From JABCPE02 sp963506915 (GTDB lineage: Bacteria; Bacteroidota; Bacteroidia; Flavobacteriales; Weeksellaceae): 29,465 nt of DNA. Location of the stretch: assembly GCA_963506915.1 (NCBI GenBank), contig CAUORE010000020.1:1-29465 (forward strand), read 5' to 3'. Each line of letters begins with the position of its first letter. The first letter of the stretch is position 1. Shown one piece after another: positions 1 to 9,020 of the stretch. The notes below the pieces were generated by a model. The model had not been told where the DNA came from. It searched no databases and saw nothing but the letters and a program-made list of their open reading frames with translations. The position numbers and the translations under genes are program-made.

Positions 1-120
1 GTTTCTGTGAAAACACTTGGCGGAAATCTGAAAGTTTATGCAGAAAAGCACGAGGTAGGATTTAGAAATATTTGGCTGGAAGGTTCTGCAGAATATGTTT
101 TTGAGGGAGTTTTCAAATAA
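1..120 (+). CDS. dapF: Diaminopimelate epimerase, C-terminal end (partial)
   Basis: Only the last 39 codons and the TAA are inside the window. The open frame runs from base 1, and the tail contains the block LGGNLKVYAEK followed by FRNIWLEGSAEYVFEGVFK. This is the usual end of DapF: the family ends in a G-G-x-L beta strand and then a 'W/Y-L-x-G-P/S-A-x-x-V-F-x-G' strand. DapF is a cytoplasmic, cofactor-independent epimerase that converts LL- to meso-diaminopimelate, needed for lysine and peptidoglycan. Its catalytic cysteines lie outside the window. The mltG start follows after 9 bases, so the two are probably one transcript. The family call rests on a short fragment, so it is good but not certain. 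Confidence 0.72.
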   Translation, partial: VSVKTLGGNLKVYAEKHEVGFRNIWLEGSAEYVFEGVFK

Positions 121-129
121 GATTTAAAA

Positions 130-1155
130 ATGAGAAAAGTAATTATAGTTTTTTTAGGATTGCTCCTAATTGGTGGAGGATTTTTTGGATATACTTTGTA
201 TAAAAAATATAAAGGAAATAATGTCAAAAAATCTGGATATTTTCTGGTGCCGAAGGATGCGAGTTTAGACCAAGTTTTGGATAGTTTAAAACCATATGTA
301 GCTGATATGGAAGCTTTCCGAGATGTGGCGGAATCTAAGCATTTAGGGAAATTTCTCAGAGCTGGAAGGTATAGAGTAAAGGAAGGTGATGATAATACGA
401 AGTTGGTCAATATGCTGAAAGCAGGGCTGCAGACAGAGGATACTTTTAGAATAAAGGATTTTGATGATGTTTATCAGATGATAGGGCGTGTGGCAAGGAA
501 AACGCAGGAGGATTCTTTGGGGTTTGTGACTGTGTTTGATAGAATCGCTCAGGAAAAAGGACTAAGCTCGGCAGAAGATTTGAAAATATATTTCTTTTCG
601 GATACTTATCAGTTTTATTGGACAGTGACGCCAGAGGAGTTTTTCAAAAAATTTGAAAAAGATTACAATGAATTTTGGACAGAGGAGAGAAAATCCAAAG
701 AGCAGAAACTGGGGCTGACAAGAGAGCAAATCTATGCGCTTGCTTCCATTGTTCAGAAAGAATCGGGAGGGAAAGAAGATGAGCAGAAAACCATAGCGGG
801 GCTTTATCTAAACCGCTATGAAAAGGGAATGAAACTTCAGTCTGACCCTACGGTGATTTATGCGATTAACAAAGAACATAATTTCACAAAGCAAATAAAG
901 AGAATTTACAATAAAGACCTAAAACATCCATCGCCATATAATACCTACGCAAACGCAGGAATTCCGCCAGGGCCTATCTGTATGGTAAATAAAGCAGCGG
1001 TGGATAATGTGCTGAATGCCGAAAAAAATAATTATATCTTTATGTGTGCAGACCCTGAAAAGTTGGGTTATCATAAATTCACGGATTCTGATATAGAGCA
1101 TGCGAAAAATGCAAAAGCATACCATGAATGGTTAAATAAAAATAAAATAAAATAA
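130..1155 (+). CDS. mltG: Endolytic murein transglycosylase MltG (YceG-like)
   Basis: A 341-residue inner-membrane lytic transglycosylase that cuts nascent glycan strands and so helps set strand length. One N-terminal membrane segment (about residues 4-24) is followed by a periplasmic part. The YceG core is clear: ALASIVQKESGGKEDEQ at about 203-219, where Glu211 matches the catalytic glutamate of E. coli MltG, then AGLYLNRYEKGMKLQSDPTV and, near 269-285, PYNTYANAGIPPGPICM. Length is normal for the family. ATG at 130 is 9 bases after the dapF stop and there is no promoter between, which suggests one operon for precursor synthesis and wall processing. No hairpin-plus-T-tract terminator is visible after the stop. 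Confidence 0.95.
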   Translation: MRKVIIVFLGLLLIGGGFFGYTLYKKYKGNNVKKSGYFLVPKDASLDQVLDSLKPYVADMEAFRDVAESKHLGKFLRAGRYRVKEGDDNTKLVNMLKAGLQTEDTFRIKDFDDVYQMIGRVARKTQEDSLGFVTVFDRIAQEKGLSSAEDLKIYFFSDTYQFYWTVTPEEFFKKFEKDYNEFWTEERKSKEQKLGLTREQIYALASIVQKESGGKEDEQKTIAGLYLNRYEKGMKLQSDPTVIYAINKEHNFTKQIKRIYNKDLKHPSPYNTYANAGIPPGPICMVNKAAVDNVLNAEKNNYIFMCADPEKLGYHKFTDSDIEHAKNAKAYHEWLNKNKIK

Positions 1156-1226
1156 AAAAATAGTGTGAAATCAATAATTTTTGTAATTTTACACCCAATA
1201 ATAGAAAACTTTAAAATTTGTATATT

Positions 1227-3383
1227 ATGAGAAGAAATGTACTAGTTGCTTTACTTTTGGGGAGTTTACTAAATGCTCAGCAGGGTAATGACAAACTGAA
1301 AAAGGAAATGGATGAGAGAAGAGAGCAATTGTTCAAACAATTTGAGTTCTATGCTCAGAAGCAGATTTATAGAAATAATTCTACTGAAAATCCAAAATCA
1401 GAAAGTGTCATCAAACAAGACCTAAAGAAAGAAAGGGAGACTGTTTCTTTTTTTGTTGAGGGAGTACCATACTTTTTGAAGGCTTATGATACGGACCAAA
1501 TTACAAACTCTAATGTAGATGCTATCCAAGAAGGGACTATAGATGGGCTTACAGGAAGTTTTAATGGAGAGGGGATGAAAGTGTCTGTTTTTGATGGTGG
1601 TCGTGTTTATGCAGAGCATACAGATTTTGGAAGCAGTGCGAGAATAACTAATAAAGAATCTGATACAGTACCTTACAGCAGACATGCTACAGGAGTAACA
1701 GGAATGATGGGAAGTAAAGGTCAAAACCTAAATGTGACTTCACGAAAAAGAGATGGAAGTCCTATTAGAGTTGTGATGAATACCAAAGGGATGATGCCAG
1801 AGGCTGTTTTTGATAGTTATTACTATGGAAACTCTACTCTTGATGGGGAGACGGTAGTAAAAGATGTTTCAGCTAAAATAAGAGATAGTAAGCCAGCTCT
1901 GTCTAACCACTCTTATGGTAGTGTTATAGGATGGAATATAGAAGATACATCTGCGGGGATTGTTTGGTTTTGGAAAGGTGGATATAATCCAGCAAATGGA
2001 GAATCAGCTGATTTGAATGGAACATATTATTTTAGGGATAAAGAACAGGATGATATAGTATACAATAATCCTTATATGGTGGTGGTAAAATCTGCAGGGA
2101 ATTCCTACGGAGATGGTCCTACATCAAGTACAATGTTCCCAGCTTATTATATGAAATCAGATGGAACTTTGGTGCAGTTTAACTCTGCTACAGATGTTAT
2201 TCCTCCAGATAACTGTGCCGCTGAGTATGACTGTATTCCAACAGGAGCTGTTGCTAAGAACATTATCACGGTAGGAGCTACTGAGAAAATCAGGACTGCT
2301 GAAGAAGGATTTGACGGAAGATATACTCAGGTATCTGATGTGAAAAAAGCAAGCTATAGTAGTGCAGGGCCTCGTGATGATGGTGCTATCAAACCAGATA
2401 TTGCAGGAGTAGGAAGTAATGTAGTGTATCCTTCTACATCTACTACAGGGTCAACTACTTATAATATAGGAAATGGTACTTCTTTTTCTGCTCCACAGGT
2501 TACGGGGATTATAGGGCTTTGGAGTCAGATTTATAAGTCACTTTTTGCAGGACAAAATCTTAATGCTGCATCGGCTAAAAACCTTCTTATCCATACAGCG
2601 CAAGAGGCAGGAAATATAGGACCAGATGTTTGGTATGGATGGGGCTTTGTAGATGCTAAAAAAGGAGCAGAGCTATTGGTTCAGAAAAAACAAAATAAAG
2701 CGATTTTTGAAGATAAAGAACTTAAAAATGCTAAAAAGAACGAAATCTTGGTAAAAACAGATGGTGCACAACCACTTAAAGCAACGATTGTTTGGACAGA
2801 TCCATCGTATAAAGATGTTAATTATAATACCTATGATAAGTTATATAATATAAGAGAATCAAAATTAGTAAATGATTTAGATTTAAGAATAACTAATATT
2901 CAAACTAATGAAGTGTATTATCCATGGAAACTGGATGTAAACGCTCCGCGTAACCCAGCGATAAAAGGAGATAATACAGTGGACAATGTAGAGCAGGTTC
3001 TTATAGACCAGCCAGCAGCAGGAATTTATAAAATAGAAGTGTCTAATAAAGGAACTTTGGTGAACAATGATGGAGTAAATACAGAAAAGCAAGTTTACTC
3101 TATGATAGTAACAGGTTATACTGGGGTTCTGACTCCACCAACAGCAACTCCAATGGAAGCATCTCCTACATTGTTAGCAGATGGAAACAACATAGTAAAT
3201 GTGAAGTTTGTAGAAAAAATCAATGATATCAAGATATTTGATATGTCAGGAAGACTTGTTAGAAGTGTGACGCCAAGTCTGTGGTTTCATGATGTAGATT
3301 TTTCTGGACTTCCAGCAGGAATATATGTTTTAACAGCATCTTCAGCAAATCATAAACTAAGTAAGAAAATCAGAAAACAATAA
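1227..3383 (+). CDS. Secreted S8 (subtilisin-like) serine peptidase with T9SS C-terminal sorting domain
   Basis: 718 residues from the ATG at 1227. A TTG nine bases upstream is in frame, but ATG gives a clean signal peptide (MRRNVLVALLLGSLLNAQ). The subtilase triad is visible: Asp123 in VFDGG, His153 in YSRHATG and Ser419 in GTSFSAP, with oxyanion Asn292 in SAGNS. After the catalytic domain (to about residue 490) comes a beta-sandwich with VNDLDLRI and VEQVLIDQPAAGIYKIEV, like the C-terminal jelly roll of KP-43-type subtilases. The last 60 or so residues (IKIFDMSGRLVRSV, then FSGLPAGIYVL and a basic end KKIRKQ) are a type A T9SS sorting domain. The protein should therefore cross the outer membrane by T9SS and be surface-attached or released. 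It stands alone between two unrelated genes and ends at a strong terminator. The substrate cannot be told. Confidence 0.93.
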   Translation: MRRNVLVALLLGSLLNAQQGNDKLKKEMDERREQLFKQFEFYAQKQIYRNNSTENPKSESVIKQDLKKERETVSFFVEGVPYFLKAYDTDQITNSNVDAIQEGTIDGLTGSFNGEGMKVSVFDGGRVYAEHTDFGSSARITNKESDTVPYSRHATGVTGMMGSKGQNLNVTSRKRDGSPIRVVMNTKGMMPEAVFDSYYYGNSTLDGETVVKDVSAKIRDSKPALSNHSYGSVIGWNIEDTSAGIVWFWKGGYNPANGESADLNGTYYFRDKEQDDIVYNNPYMVVVKSAGNSYGDGPTSSTMFPAYYMKSDGTLVQFNSATDVIPPDNCAAEYDCIPTGAVAKNIITVGATEKIRTAEEGFDGRYTQVSDVKKASYSSAGPRDDGAIKPDIAGVGSNVVYPSTSTTGSTTYNIGNGTSFSAPQVTGIIGLWSQIYKSLFAGQNLNAASAKNLLIHTAQEAGNIGPDVWYGWGFVDAKKGAELLVQKKQNKAIFEDKELKNAKKNEILVKTDGAQPLKATIVWTDPSYKDVNYNTYDKLYNIRESKLVNDLDLRITNIQTNEVYYPWKLDVNAPRNPAIKGDNTVDNVEQVLIDQPAAGIYKIEVSNKGTLVNNDGVNTEKQVYSMIVTGYTGVLTPPTATPMEASPTLLADGNNIVNVKFVEKINDIKIFDMSGRLVRSVTPSLWFHDVDFSGLPAGIYVLTASSANHKLSKKIRKQ

Positions 3384-3391
3384 ATTAAAAA

Positions 3392-3421
3392 AAGAACTCT
3401 TAAAAATAAGGGTTCTTTTTT
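3392..3421 (+). terminator. Rho-independent terminator of the S8 peptidase gene
   Basis: A ten-base-pair stem (AAGAACTCTT with AAGGGTTCTT, one G-U pair) has a 6-base loop and is followed by a run of T. It lies 9 bases after the stop codon. Confidence 0.88.
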
Positions 3422-3422
3422 G

Positions 3423-3452
3423 TTGCTGGGATAATAAAAAATATTATCTTTG
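3423..3452 (+). promoter_or_regulatory. Bacteroidota-type promoter for the repeat protein
   Basis: TTG at 3423-3425, 19 bases, then TATCTTTG at 3445-3452 match the Flavobacterium/Bacteroides consensus TTG-N17-23-TAnnTTTG. The -33 box directly abuts the T-tract of the preceding terminator. The predicted leader before the ATG at 3576 is long, over 100 bases, and A+T-rich. Confidence 0.7.
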
Positions 3453-3575
3453 TATCCTAAATTTTTAAACTTAAATACTACATTTTCAGTGAATTTATAG
3501 ATTTAATGAAATAAATAATAAGTTTGTTAGTCAAATTTGTTGGTCAAAAGAAGAACATATTTAAAAAGTAAATAT

Positions 3576-5903
3576 ATGAAAAAACACATTATTTTGTTAG
3601 GAGTGCTGACTATGGGGTTAGCATATTCCCAAACAGGAAAAGTAGGGATAAACACAAGTAATCCCGAAGCGACTTTAGACATAAAACCAAATGCTGCAAA
3701 TTCAGCAGTAGGAGCAACTACTAATGAAGGGATGCTGGTTCCTAGACTAAGCAAAGCGAGATTGAATTCAATCGCTGCTGCTAATTTGAAAGAGTCTACA
3801 TTGGTGTATGTTTCTGACTTTTCAGGAGCTACTACATCCACTACAACTAATGTAACTTCTAAAGGTTTTTATTATTACAGCACTGCAACTAGTAAATGGG
3901 TGAAAATAGCAGAAGGAGTTATGCAAGAGCAAGACCTTAGATTAGTGGGGACTAACAGCCATATTACACAGGATGCTGGTGTGGGTGGAAATGGTAGTGG
4001 AGTAGGAACAGGACCACATAATATAGGTATAGGGAAAGATGCTCTATTTTCCAATACAAGTGGTTCTCATAACATAGCTGTAGGACTAGATGCTTTGCGT
4101 TCTAATACTACAGGGGGTAATAATGTGGCGTTGGGTATAAGATCTTTAAGTTCTAATGCTGGTGGAAGAGGGAATGTAGGTGTAGGTGCTAATACATTGT
4201 ATTCTAATATAGGAGGGATATATAATGTGGCTGTAGGGGAAAATGCTTTGTATCATACTGTTTCTGGTGTAGGAAATGTGGCAGTAGGTACAGATGCGCT
4301 TTATAGAAATACCACAGGAGCTAATAACACAGCGATTGGTTATAATTCACTTTATAGTAACACTACAGGAGCTAGTAATGTGGCTAATGGATTTGGTGCT
4401 TTGTATAGTAATACAGTAGGGCATCGTAATATGGCATTAGGAGATTTCGCATTATACAGCAATACTAGTGGTAATAATAACATGGCTTTTGGTACAGAAG
4501 CTCTGAAAGCAAATACAACGGGAGAAAATAATATTGCACTAGGAACCTCTTCTCTTACATCTAATGTTGGAGGACATTTTAACATTGGTATTGGTCAAAA
4601 GTCATTAATGACAAATACAGTGGGACAAAGTAACATAGGTATAGGTTCTCAAGCATTGCAGAATAATATTTCAGGAAATTATAATGTGGGGCTTGGGTTT
4701 GATGCTCTTCGTTTCAACACTTCAGGAAGTCATAATGTGGGACTTGGATTGTATGCTCTTAGTAAAAATACCACAGGGATGAGTAATGTGGGATTGGGAC
4801 ATTCAGTGCTTTCTAACAACACTTTAGGAAGTCATAATGTGGGATTAGGAACCAATGCTCTTACTAAGAATACTACGGGGAACTACAATGTAGGTATAGG
4901 AAATTCTACATTAACGAATAATGCCGCAGGAATGGGGAATGTGGCTATTGGAAGTTTGTCTCTAGTATCTAACAATGGTGGAAATTATAATGTGGCTGTT
5001 GGAAATGAAGCTTTAGGAGCAAATACTGCAGGGGCATATAATATCGCATTGGGAGCGAACACATTACCAAATAACACTACAGGTCAACATAACAATGCAC
5101 AGGGGCTAAATGCTTTAATAAATAATACAACAGGAGATAATAACATTGCCCTTGGTAATGGATCTGGTGGATGGGTAAGAGGACATAATAATATCCATAT
5201 AGGTAGTGCTAATTTCCAATCTATATCTACAGCAGAACTAGATAATGTCATAGCAATAGGAAATGGAATTGGGGCTAGTACGCTCACAACCGCTACTTCA
5301 AAAGATAATACTATTATCTTAGGATACCAGAATGGACATAGTTTTAGTCCTAATGTAGGGATTGGTACTTATAAACCAGATTCTAAAGTTCATATTGTAA
5401 CTAATGGACCAAACGCTATCAAGATACAAGATACCAACCAAGGAACAGGTAAAGTTCTTACTAGTGATGCTAATGGGGTAGGAACATGGAAAGAACCAGC
5501 TCCGCCGATTGCTGACTTTGCAAGACAATATGCTAGTACAGCAGTTAACTATGATTTGCAACCAGCTACAACTCAACCAATACCAGGAATTAATGATTTT
5601 ATAGCACCTAAAACAGGTAAATATCTAGTGTTATTCCACTCTTTCCTTCAGAATGCATGGGATACAGGTACTAGAAACTTATACTTTATCATGCTCTTGA
5701 ATGGTGCACCGTGGATAGATGCAGATGAAACATATAGCTATGTACCAGCAGGAGATTATTTTAACCAGCACTATTCTAATATAATAGGTCTTACAGCAGG
5801 AGATAGAGTTAGCTTTAGAGTAAATGCTAATAGAGGAAAGTTAAGATTCCATCCTACTTGGGCTCCAAGAAATAGAATAGAAGTAGTCTATTTAGGACAA
5901 TAA
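3576..5903 (+). CDS. Secreted repeat protein: YadA-head-like beta-roll stalk with C1q/TNF-like C-terminal domain
   Basis: 775 residues from the ATG at 3576, which gives a signal peptide (MKKHIILLGVLTMGLAYSQ); an upstream in-frame TTG at 3537 does not. The N-terminal module (about 20-145: GKVGINTSNPEATLDI, then MLVPRLSKARLNSI and GFYYYSTATSKWVKI) is common in Bacteroidota surface proteins. Residues 147-520 are 22 uninterrupted copies of a 17-residue unit of the form xxNVAVGxxALxxNTTG, followed by two degenerate copies. These resemble the left-handed beta-roll of YadA heads. A short linker with GIGTYKPDSKVHI leads to a C-terminal jelly roll (last 130 or so residues: GKYLVLFHSF, IIGLTAGDRVSFRV, final RIEVVYLGQ) like C1q/TNF trimers. 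No YadA membrane anchor, T9SS domain or S74 chaperone is seen, so how it reaches or stays on the surface is unclear. An adhesive fibre is an inference. Confidence 0.85.
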   Translation: MKKHIILLGVLTMGLAYSQTGKVGINTSNPEATLDIKPNAANSAVGATTNEGMLVPRLSKARLNSIAAANLKESTLVYVSDFSGATTSTTTNVTSKGFYYYSTATSKWVKIAEGVMQEQDLRLVGTNSHITQDAGVGGNGSGVGTGPHNIGIGKDALFSNTSGSHNIAVGLDALRSNTTGGNNVALGIRSLSSNAGGRGNVGVGANTLYSNIGGIYNVAVGENALYHTVSGVGNVAVGTDALYRNTTGANNTAIGYNSLYSNTTGASNVANGFGALYSNTVGHRNMALGDFALYSNTSGNNNMAFGTEALKANTTGENNIALGTSSLTSNVGGHFNIGIGQKSLMTNTVGQSNIGIGSQALQNNISGNYNVGLGFDALRFNTSGSHNVGLGLYALSKNTTGMSNVGLGHSVLSNNTLGSHNVGLGTNALTKNTTGNYNVGIGNSTLTNNAAGMGNVAIGSLSLVSNNGGNYNVAVGNEALGANTAGAYNIALGANTLPNNTTGQHNNAQGLNALINNTTGDNNIALGNGSGGWVRGHNNIHIGSANFQSISTAELDNVIAIGNGIGASTLTTATSKDNTIILGYQNGHSFSPNVGIGTYKPDSKVHIVTNGPNAIKIQDTNQGTGKVLTSDANGVGTWKEPAPPIADFARQYASTAVNYDLQPATTQPIPGINDFIAPKTGKYLVLFHSFLQNAWDTGTRNLYFIMLLNGAPWIDADETYSYVPAGDYFNQHYSNIIGLTAGDRVSFRVNANRGKLRFHPTWAPRNRIEVVYLGQ
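4014..5135 (+). repeat. 22 tandem copies of a 51-bp coding repeat
   Basis: The unit is exactly 51 bp (17 codons) in all 22 copies, with no frame slip: 22 x 51 = 1122 bases. Conserved codons give Asn-hydrophobic-Ala/Gly-x-Gly at the start and Asn-Thr-Thr/Ser-Gly at the end. Copies differ in many bases, so this is an old, diversified array and not a fresh expansion. A 16-residue degenerate copy and a half copy follow. Confidence 0.95.
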
Positions 5904-5926
5904 TTTTTTAAAATTTCATATTTTAC

Positions 5927-5958
5927 AAAAAAGAGATACTATATGTGTCTCTTTTTTT
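5927..5958 (+). terminator. Rho-independent terminator of the repeat-protein gene
   Basis: AAAGAGATAC pairs with GTGTCTCTTT (one G-U pair) around a 5-base loop, extended by flanking A/T pairs and ending in a T run. It lies about 25 bases after the stop. Confidence 0.87.
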
Positions 5959-6024
5959 ATGAAGTTTAGAGGATAAAAATTTTATCTTATTTATTCTAAG
6001 TATAAAATTTTCAGTGAATTTGAT

Positions 6025-6033
6025 TATATTTGC
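6025..6033 (+). promoter_or_regulatory. -7 box of the secDF promoter
   Basis: TATATTTGC matches the TAnnTTTG -7 element and lies 27 bases before the ATG. No good TTG is found at the proper distance upstream, so only the -7 part is claimed. Confidence 0.6.
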
Positions 6034-6060
6034 AGACTTAAATAAAAATTATAATTCATA

Positions 6061-8928
6061 ATGCAAGGAAAAGGTCTTATTACTATCATTGCTGTTGCCC
6101 TTGGGCTTATCTGTATTACAGAGCTTCTGCCGACTTGGTACGCCAATAAAATAGAAAACGAAGCGAAGGCATTAGCAGAAAATAATGAAGAAAAATATCA
6201 GAAAGAACTAGACAAACTATCTAAAGACACTCTGAATCTTGGCTTTACGAAGCTATACTACACCAATGCCAAGGAGCGTGAGATGAAGCTGGGGCTTGAC
6301 CTAAAAGGAGGTATCAATGTCCTTTTGGAGATCAACCAAAGAGATTTGGTGACAAATTTGGCTGACTATTCCACAAACGCTGTTTTCGTGGAGGCTTTAG
6401 ATAGAACAGATAAAGCACAGGAAAACTCTACCAATTCGTATATTCAGAATTTCTTTGTTCAGTTTGATATTGTTAATAAAGAAAAAGGAGCAAACCTAAA
6501 ACTTGCCAGCCCAGAAGTGTTCGGGACACAAAATCTGAGCAGTGAGATAAAATTTAATACTCCTGATGAAGAGGTTAAAAAAATCATCACTCAGAAAATA
6601 GAAGCAAGCATAGGAGCGGCTTATGAGGTTATCAGAACTCGTATTGATAAGATGGGAGTTACCCAGCCGAATGTGCAGCAGGTGCCAGGGACAGGAAGAA
6701 TTTTGGTAGAAATGCCTGGTATCAAAGACATAGATAGAGTGAAACAAATGCTCCAGACTTCTGCAAAACTTCAGTTTTGGGAAGTGGGAACAATCCAAGA
6801 AGTTTTCCCTTACTTGGAGGAAATGAGCAAAAATGTTATCGTGAAAGGCGATTCTATGGGAGTGAAAAAAGGATTTAACTTTACTAAAGCTCTCAATTTA
6901 GATAAATTAAGATCTAATGCTGTGGCGACTGTCAAACTTTCTGATACAGCTGCAGTTAATAAAATTCTTAATAGCGAAATTGCAAAAGAAGCTAGACCAT
7001 CTAACCTTAGATATGTGGACTTTATGTGGGCGTACAAGCCACAAGAGAATGCGCCTGAGTATTTGGAACTTTATGCTATAAAGAGCAACGCTAGCAAAAA
7101 AGCGCCTATTGATGGTGCTGTGGAGTCTGCTAGAGTGGATTATGACCAGATGAGAAGGATAGTAGTGGATATGCAGATGGATGCTAATGGAACTAAAGAA
7201 TGGAAATCCCTTACAGAAAAAAATGTAGGAAGACCTATTGCTGTTACTTTGGATAACAGAGTTTATACAGCGCCAAATGTGAATGAGCCAATTCCTAATG
7301 GAAGCTCTCAGATTAGCGGGAATTTCACGGAAGATGAAGCGAAAGATTTAGTAAATGTACTAAGTGCAGGAAAACTTCCTGCTAGTGCGAAGATTGTTCA
7401 GGCTGATGTAGTAGGGCCATCTCTAGGAGAGGAATCTATTCAGGCAGGGCTTTGGTCGTTTGCGGCAGCGTTCTGTATCATCATAGCTTATATTATTTTC
7501 TACTATGGAGGTGCGGGAGTTTATGCAGTGATTGCGATGATATTCAACCTGTTTTTCCTTTTTGGAATTATGGATTCTATGGATGCTACACTTACGCTTC
7601 CAGGGATTGCGGGTATTGTTCTAACGATGGCAATGGCAGTGGATACCAATGTGATCATTTATGAAAGAACAAGAGAGCAGCTTTTTGCAGGAAAAGATAT
7701 TAAAACAGCCTATAATGATGGGTTTAATGATGCTCTATCCGCGATTATTGATGGACAACTTACATCCATTCTTACGGCGTTAGTTCTTTATATTTTCGGA
7801 ACAGGACCTATCCAAGGTTTTGCGGTGACATTGCTTATCGGTCTGATAATGACTTTCTTTACTTCTGTTTTGATGTCTAGGGTGATGATATTCAGTAGAT
7901 TAGAGAAAGGAAAATCATTGTCTGTTTGGACACCGATGACTAAGAATTTATTCCGAAATATTTGGGTAGATTTTATAGCAAAGAGAAAGGTAATGTATGT
8001 TATTTCTGCTGTATTGGTAGCGGTTTCTATAGGGTCTATTGCAACGAATGGATTTAAATACGGTATTGATTTCACTGGGGGAAGAAGTTTTGTAGTGAAA
8101 TTTGATAAAACTGTGGATGTAGAATCTGTAAAAGGCAGTCTTTCACAAGTTTTCAAAAATGAAAAAGGAGAGGCAAGTTCTATTGATATCAAGACTTTTG
8201 GGAATGATCAACAGCTGAAAATCACTACAGATTATAAAATAGGAGATGAGTCTCTGAAAGCTGACCAAGAAATTGACCAAAAACTATATCAAGGGCTTAA
8301 AAATCAGCTTCCTGCGAGTTTGACTTTTGAAGAGTTTAAATCCGCAGCTGAAAACCCAATAGGAATAGTTTCCTCTACAAAGGTAGGGCCTACGGTAGCG
8401 GACGATATCAAGATGGGCGGGGCTCTGGCTGTATTAGGCTCATTATTAGGTATTTTTGCTTATATATTGCTTCGATTCAGAAGATGGCAGTTTTCACTGG
8501 GGGCGATTATCGGTTTGGCGTTTGATGCCACTATCATATTAGGAGCATTTTCGTTATTCCATAGTGTGATGCCGTTTAATATGGAGATTAACCAAGACTT
8601 CATCGCAGCGATACTCACAGTTCTTGGATACTCTATAAATGACACGGTGATTATTTTTGACCGTATCAGAGAAAACCTAAAAGATGGAAGAGAAAGAACA
8701 CTGGCACAGTTGTTTAATGATTCTATATCTGGAACGCTGGGTAGAACGATAAACACTTCATTGACAGTTCTTTTAGTGGTGTTGGCGATATTTATTTTTG
8801 GAGGAGAGAATTTGAAAGGATTTATGTTCGCCCTATTGTTAGGGGTGATTTCGGGAACATTCTCTACGATATTCATATCATCACTTCTAGCCTTTGACTT
8901 CTTTAAAGGTAAAAAAATAGAAAAATAA
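6061..8928 (+). CDS. secDF: Fused protein translocase subunit SecDF
   Basis: 955 residues, the usual length of the Bacteroidota SecD-SecF fusion. SecDF uses the proton gradient to pull exported proteins through SecYEG from the periplasmic side. The first membrane helix is at about 6-25. The SecD signature LGLDLKGG is at 77-84. The periplasmic P1 region is followed by the conserved block LVNVLSAGKLPASAKI and VVGPSLGEESI, then the SecD membrane helices with MAMAVDTNVIIYER. The SecF half begins near residue 640 and carries GIDFTGG at about 669-674 and GYSINDTVIIFDRIREN. All these motifs are intact. The gene is a single transcription unit with its own -7 box and terminator. Confidence 0.97.
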   Translation: MQGKGLITIIAVALGLICITELLPTWYANKIENEAKALAENNEEKYQKELDKLSKDTLNLGFTKLYYTNAKEREMKLGLDLKGGINVLLEINQRDLVTNLADYSTNAVFVEALDRTDKAQENSTNSYIQNFFVQFDIVNKEKGANLKLASPEVFGTQNLSSEIKFNTPDEEVKKIITQKIEASIGAAYEVIRTRIDKMGVTQPNVQQVPGTGRILVEMPGIKDIDRVKQMLQTSAKLQFWEVGTIQEVFPYLEEMSKNVIVKGDSMGVKKGFNFTKALNLDKLRSNAVATVKLSDTAAVNKILNSEIAKEARPSNLRYVDFMWAYKPQENAPEYLELYAIKSNASKKAPIDGAVESARVDYDQMRRIVVDMQMDANGTKEWKSLTEKNVGRPIAVTLDNRVYTAPNVNEPIPNGSSQISGNFTEDEAKDLVNVLSAGKLPASAKIVQADVVGPSLGEESIQAGLWSFAAAFCIIIAYIIFYYGGAGVYAVIAMIFNLFFLFGIMDSMDATLTLPGIAGIVLTMAMAVDTNVIIYERTREQLFAGKDIKTAYNDGFNDALSAIIDGQLTSILTALVLYIFGTGPIQGFAVTLLIGLIMTFFTSVLMSRVMIFSRLEKGKSLSVWTPMTKNLFRNIWVDFIAKRKVMYVISAVLVAVSIGSIATNGFKYGIDFTGGRSFVVKFDKTVDVESVKGSLSQVFKNEKGEASSIDIKTFGNDQQLKITTDYKIGDESLKADQEIDQKLYQGLKNQLPASLTFEEFKSAAENPIGIVSSTKVGPTVADDIKMGGALAVLGSLLGIFAYILLRFRRWQFSLGAIIGLAFDATIILGAFSLFHSVMPFNMEINQDFIAAILTVLGYSINDTVIIFDRIRENLKDGRERTLAQLFNDSISGTLGRTINTSLTVLLVVLAIFIFGGENLKGFMFALLLGVISGTFSTIFISSLLAFDFFKGKKIEK

Positions 8929-8935
8929 AAATATA

Positions 8936-8963
8936 AAAAGCACTCTGCAAAGGGTGCTTTTTC
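8936..8963 (+). terminator. Rho-independent terminator of secDF
   Basis: AAAAAGCACTCT pairs with AGGGTGCTTTTT (one G-U pair) around a GCAA loop and runs into T residues. It begins 7 bases after the stop. Confidence 0.88.
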
Positions 8964-8988
8964 TTTTAGTAGTGATGGTTCAAAATAT

Positions 8989-8997
8989 TATATTTGC
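8989..8997 (+). promoter_or_regulatory. -7 box upstream of the NifU-like gene
   Basis: TATATTTGC, followed by AC, is a strong TAnnTTTG match 23 bases before the ATG at 9021. The upstream element is T-rich, without a clear TTG. Confidence 0.6.
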
Positions 8998-9020
8998 ACT
9001 TTATTTTAAATTTACAGAAA

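Noticed and set aside
1163..1194. Inverted repeat GTGTGAAAT / ATTTTACAC before the S8 peptidase gene
   Set aside because: One mismatch and a long A+T-rich loop; TAATTTTA nearby is only a fair -7 box and no TTG is at the right distance, so neither terminator nor promoter could be supported.
4014..5135. CRISPR-like regular repeats
   Set aside because: The 51-bp period is in frame and codes conserved 17-residue units; there are no unique spacers separating identical repeats and no cas genes.
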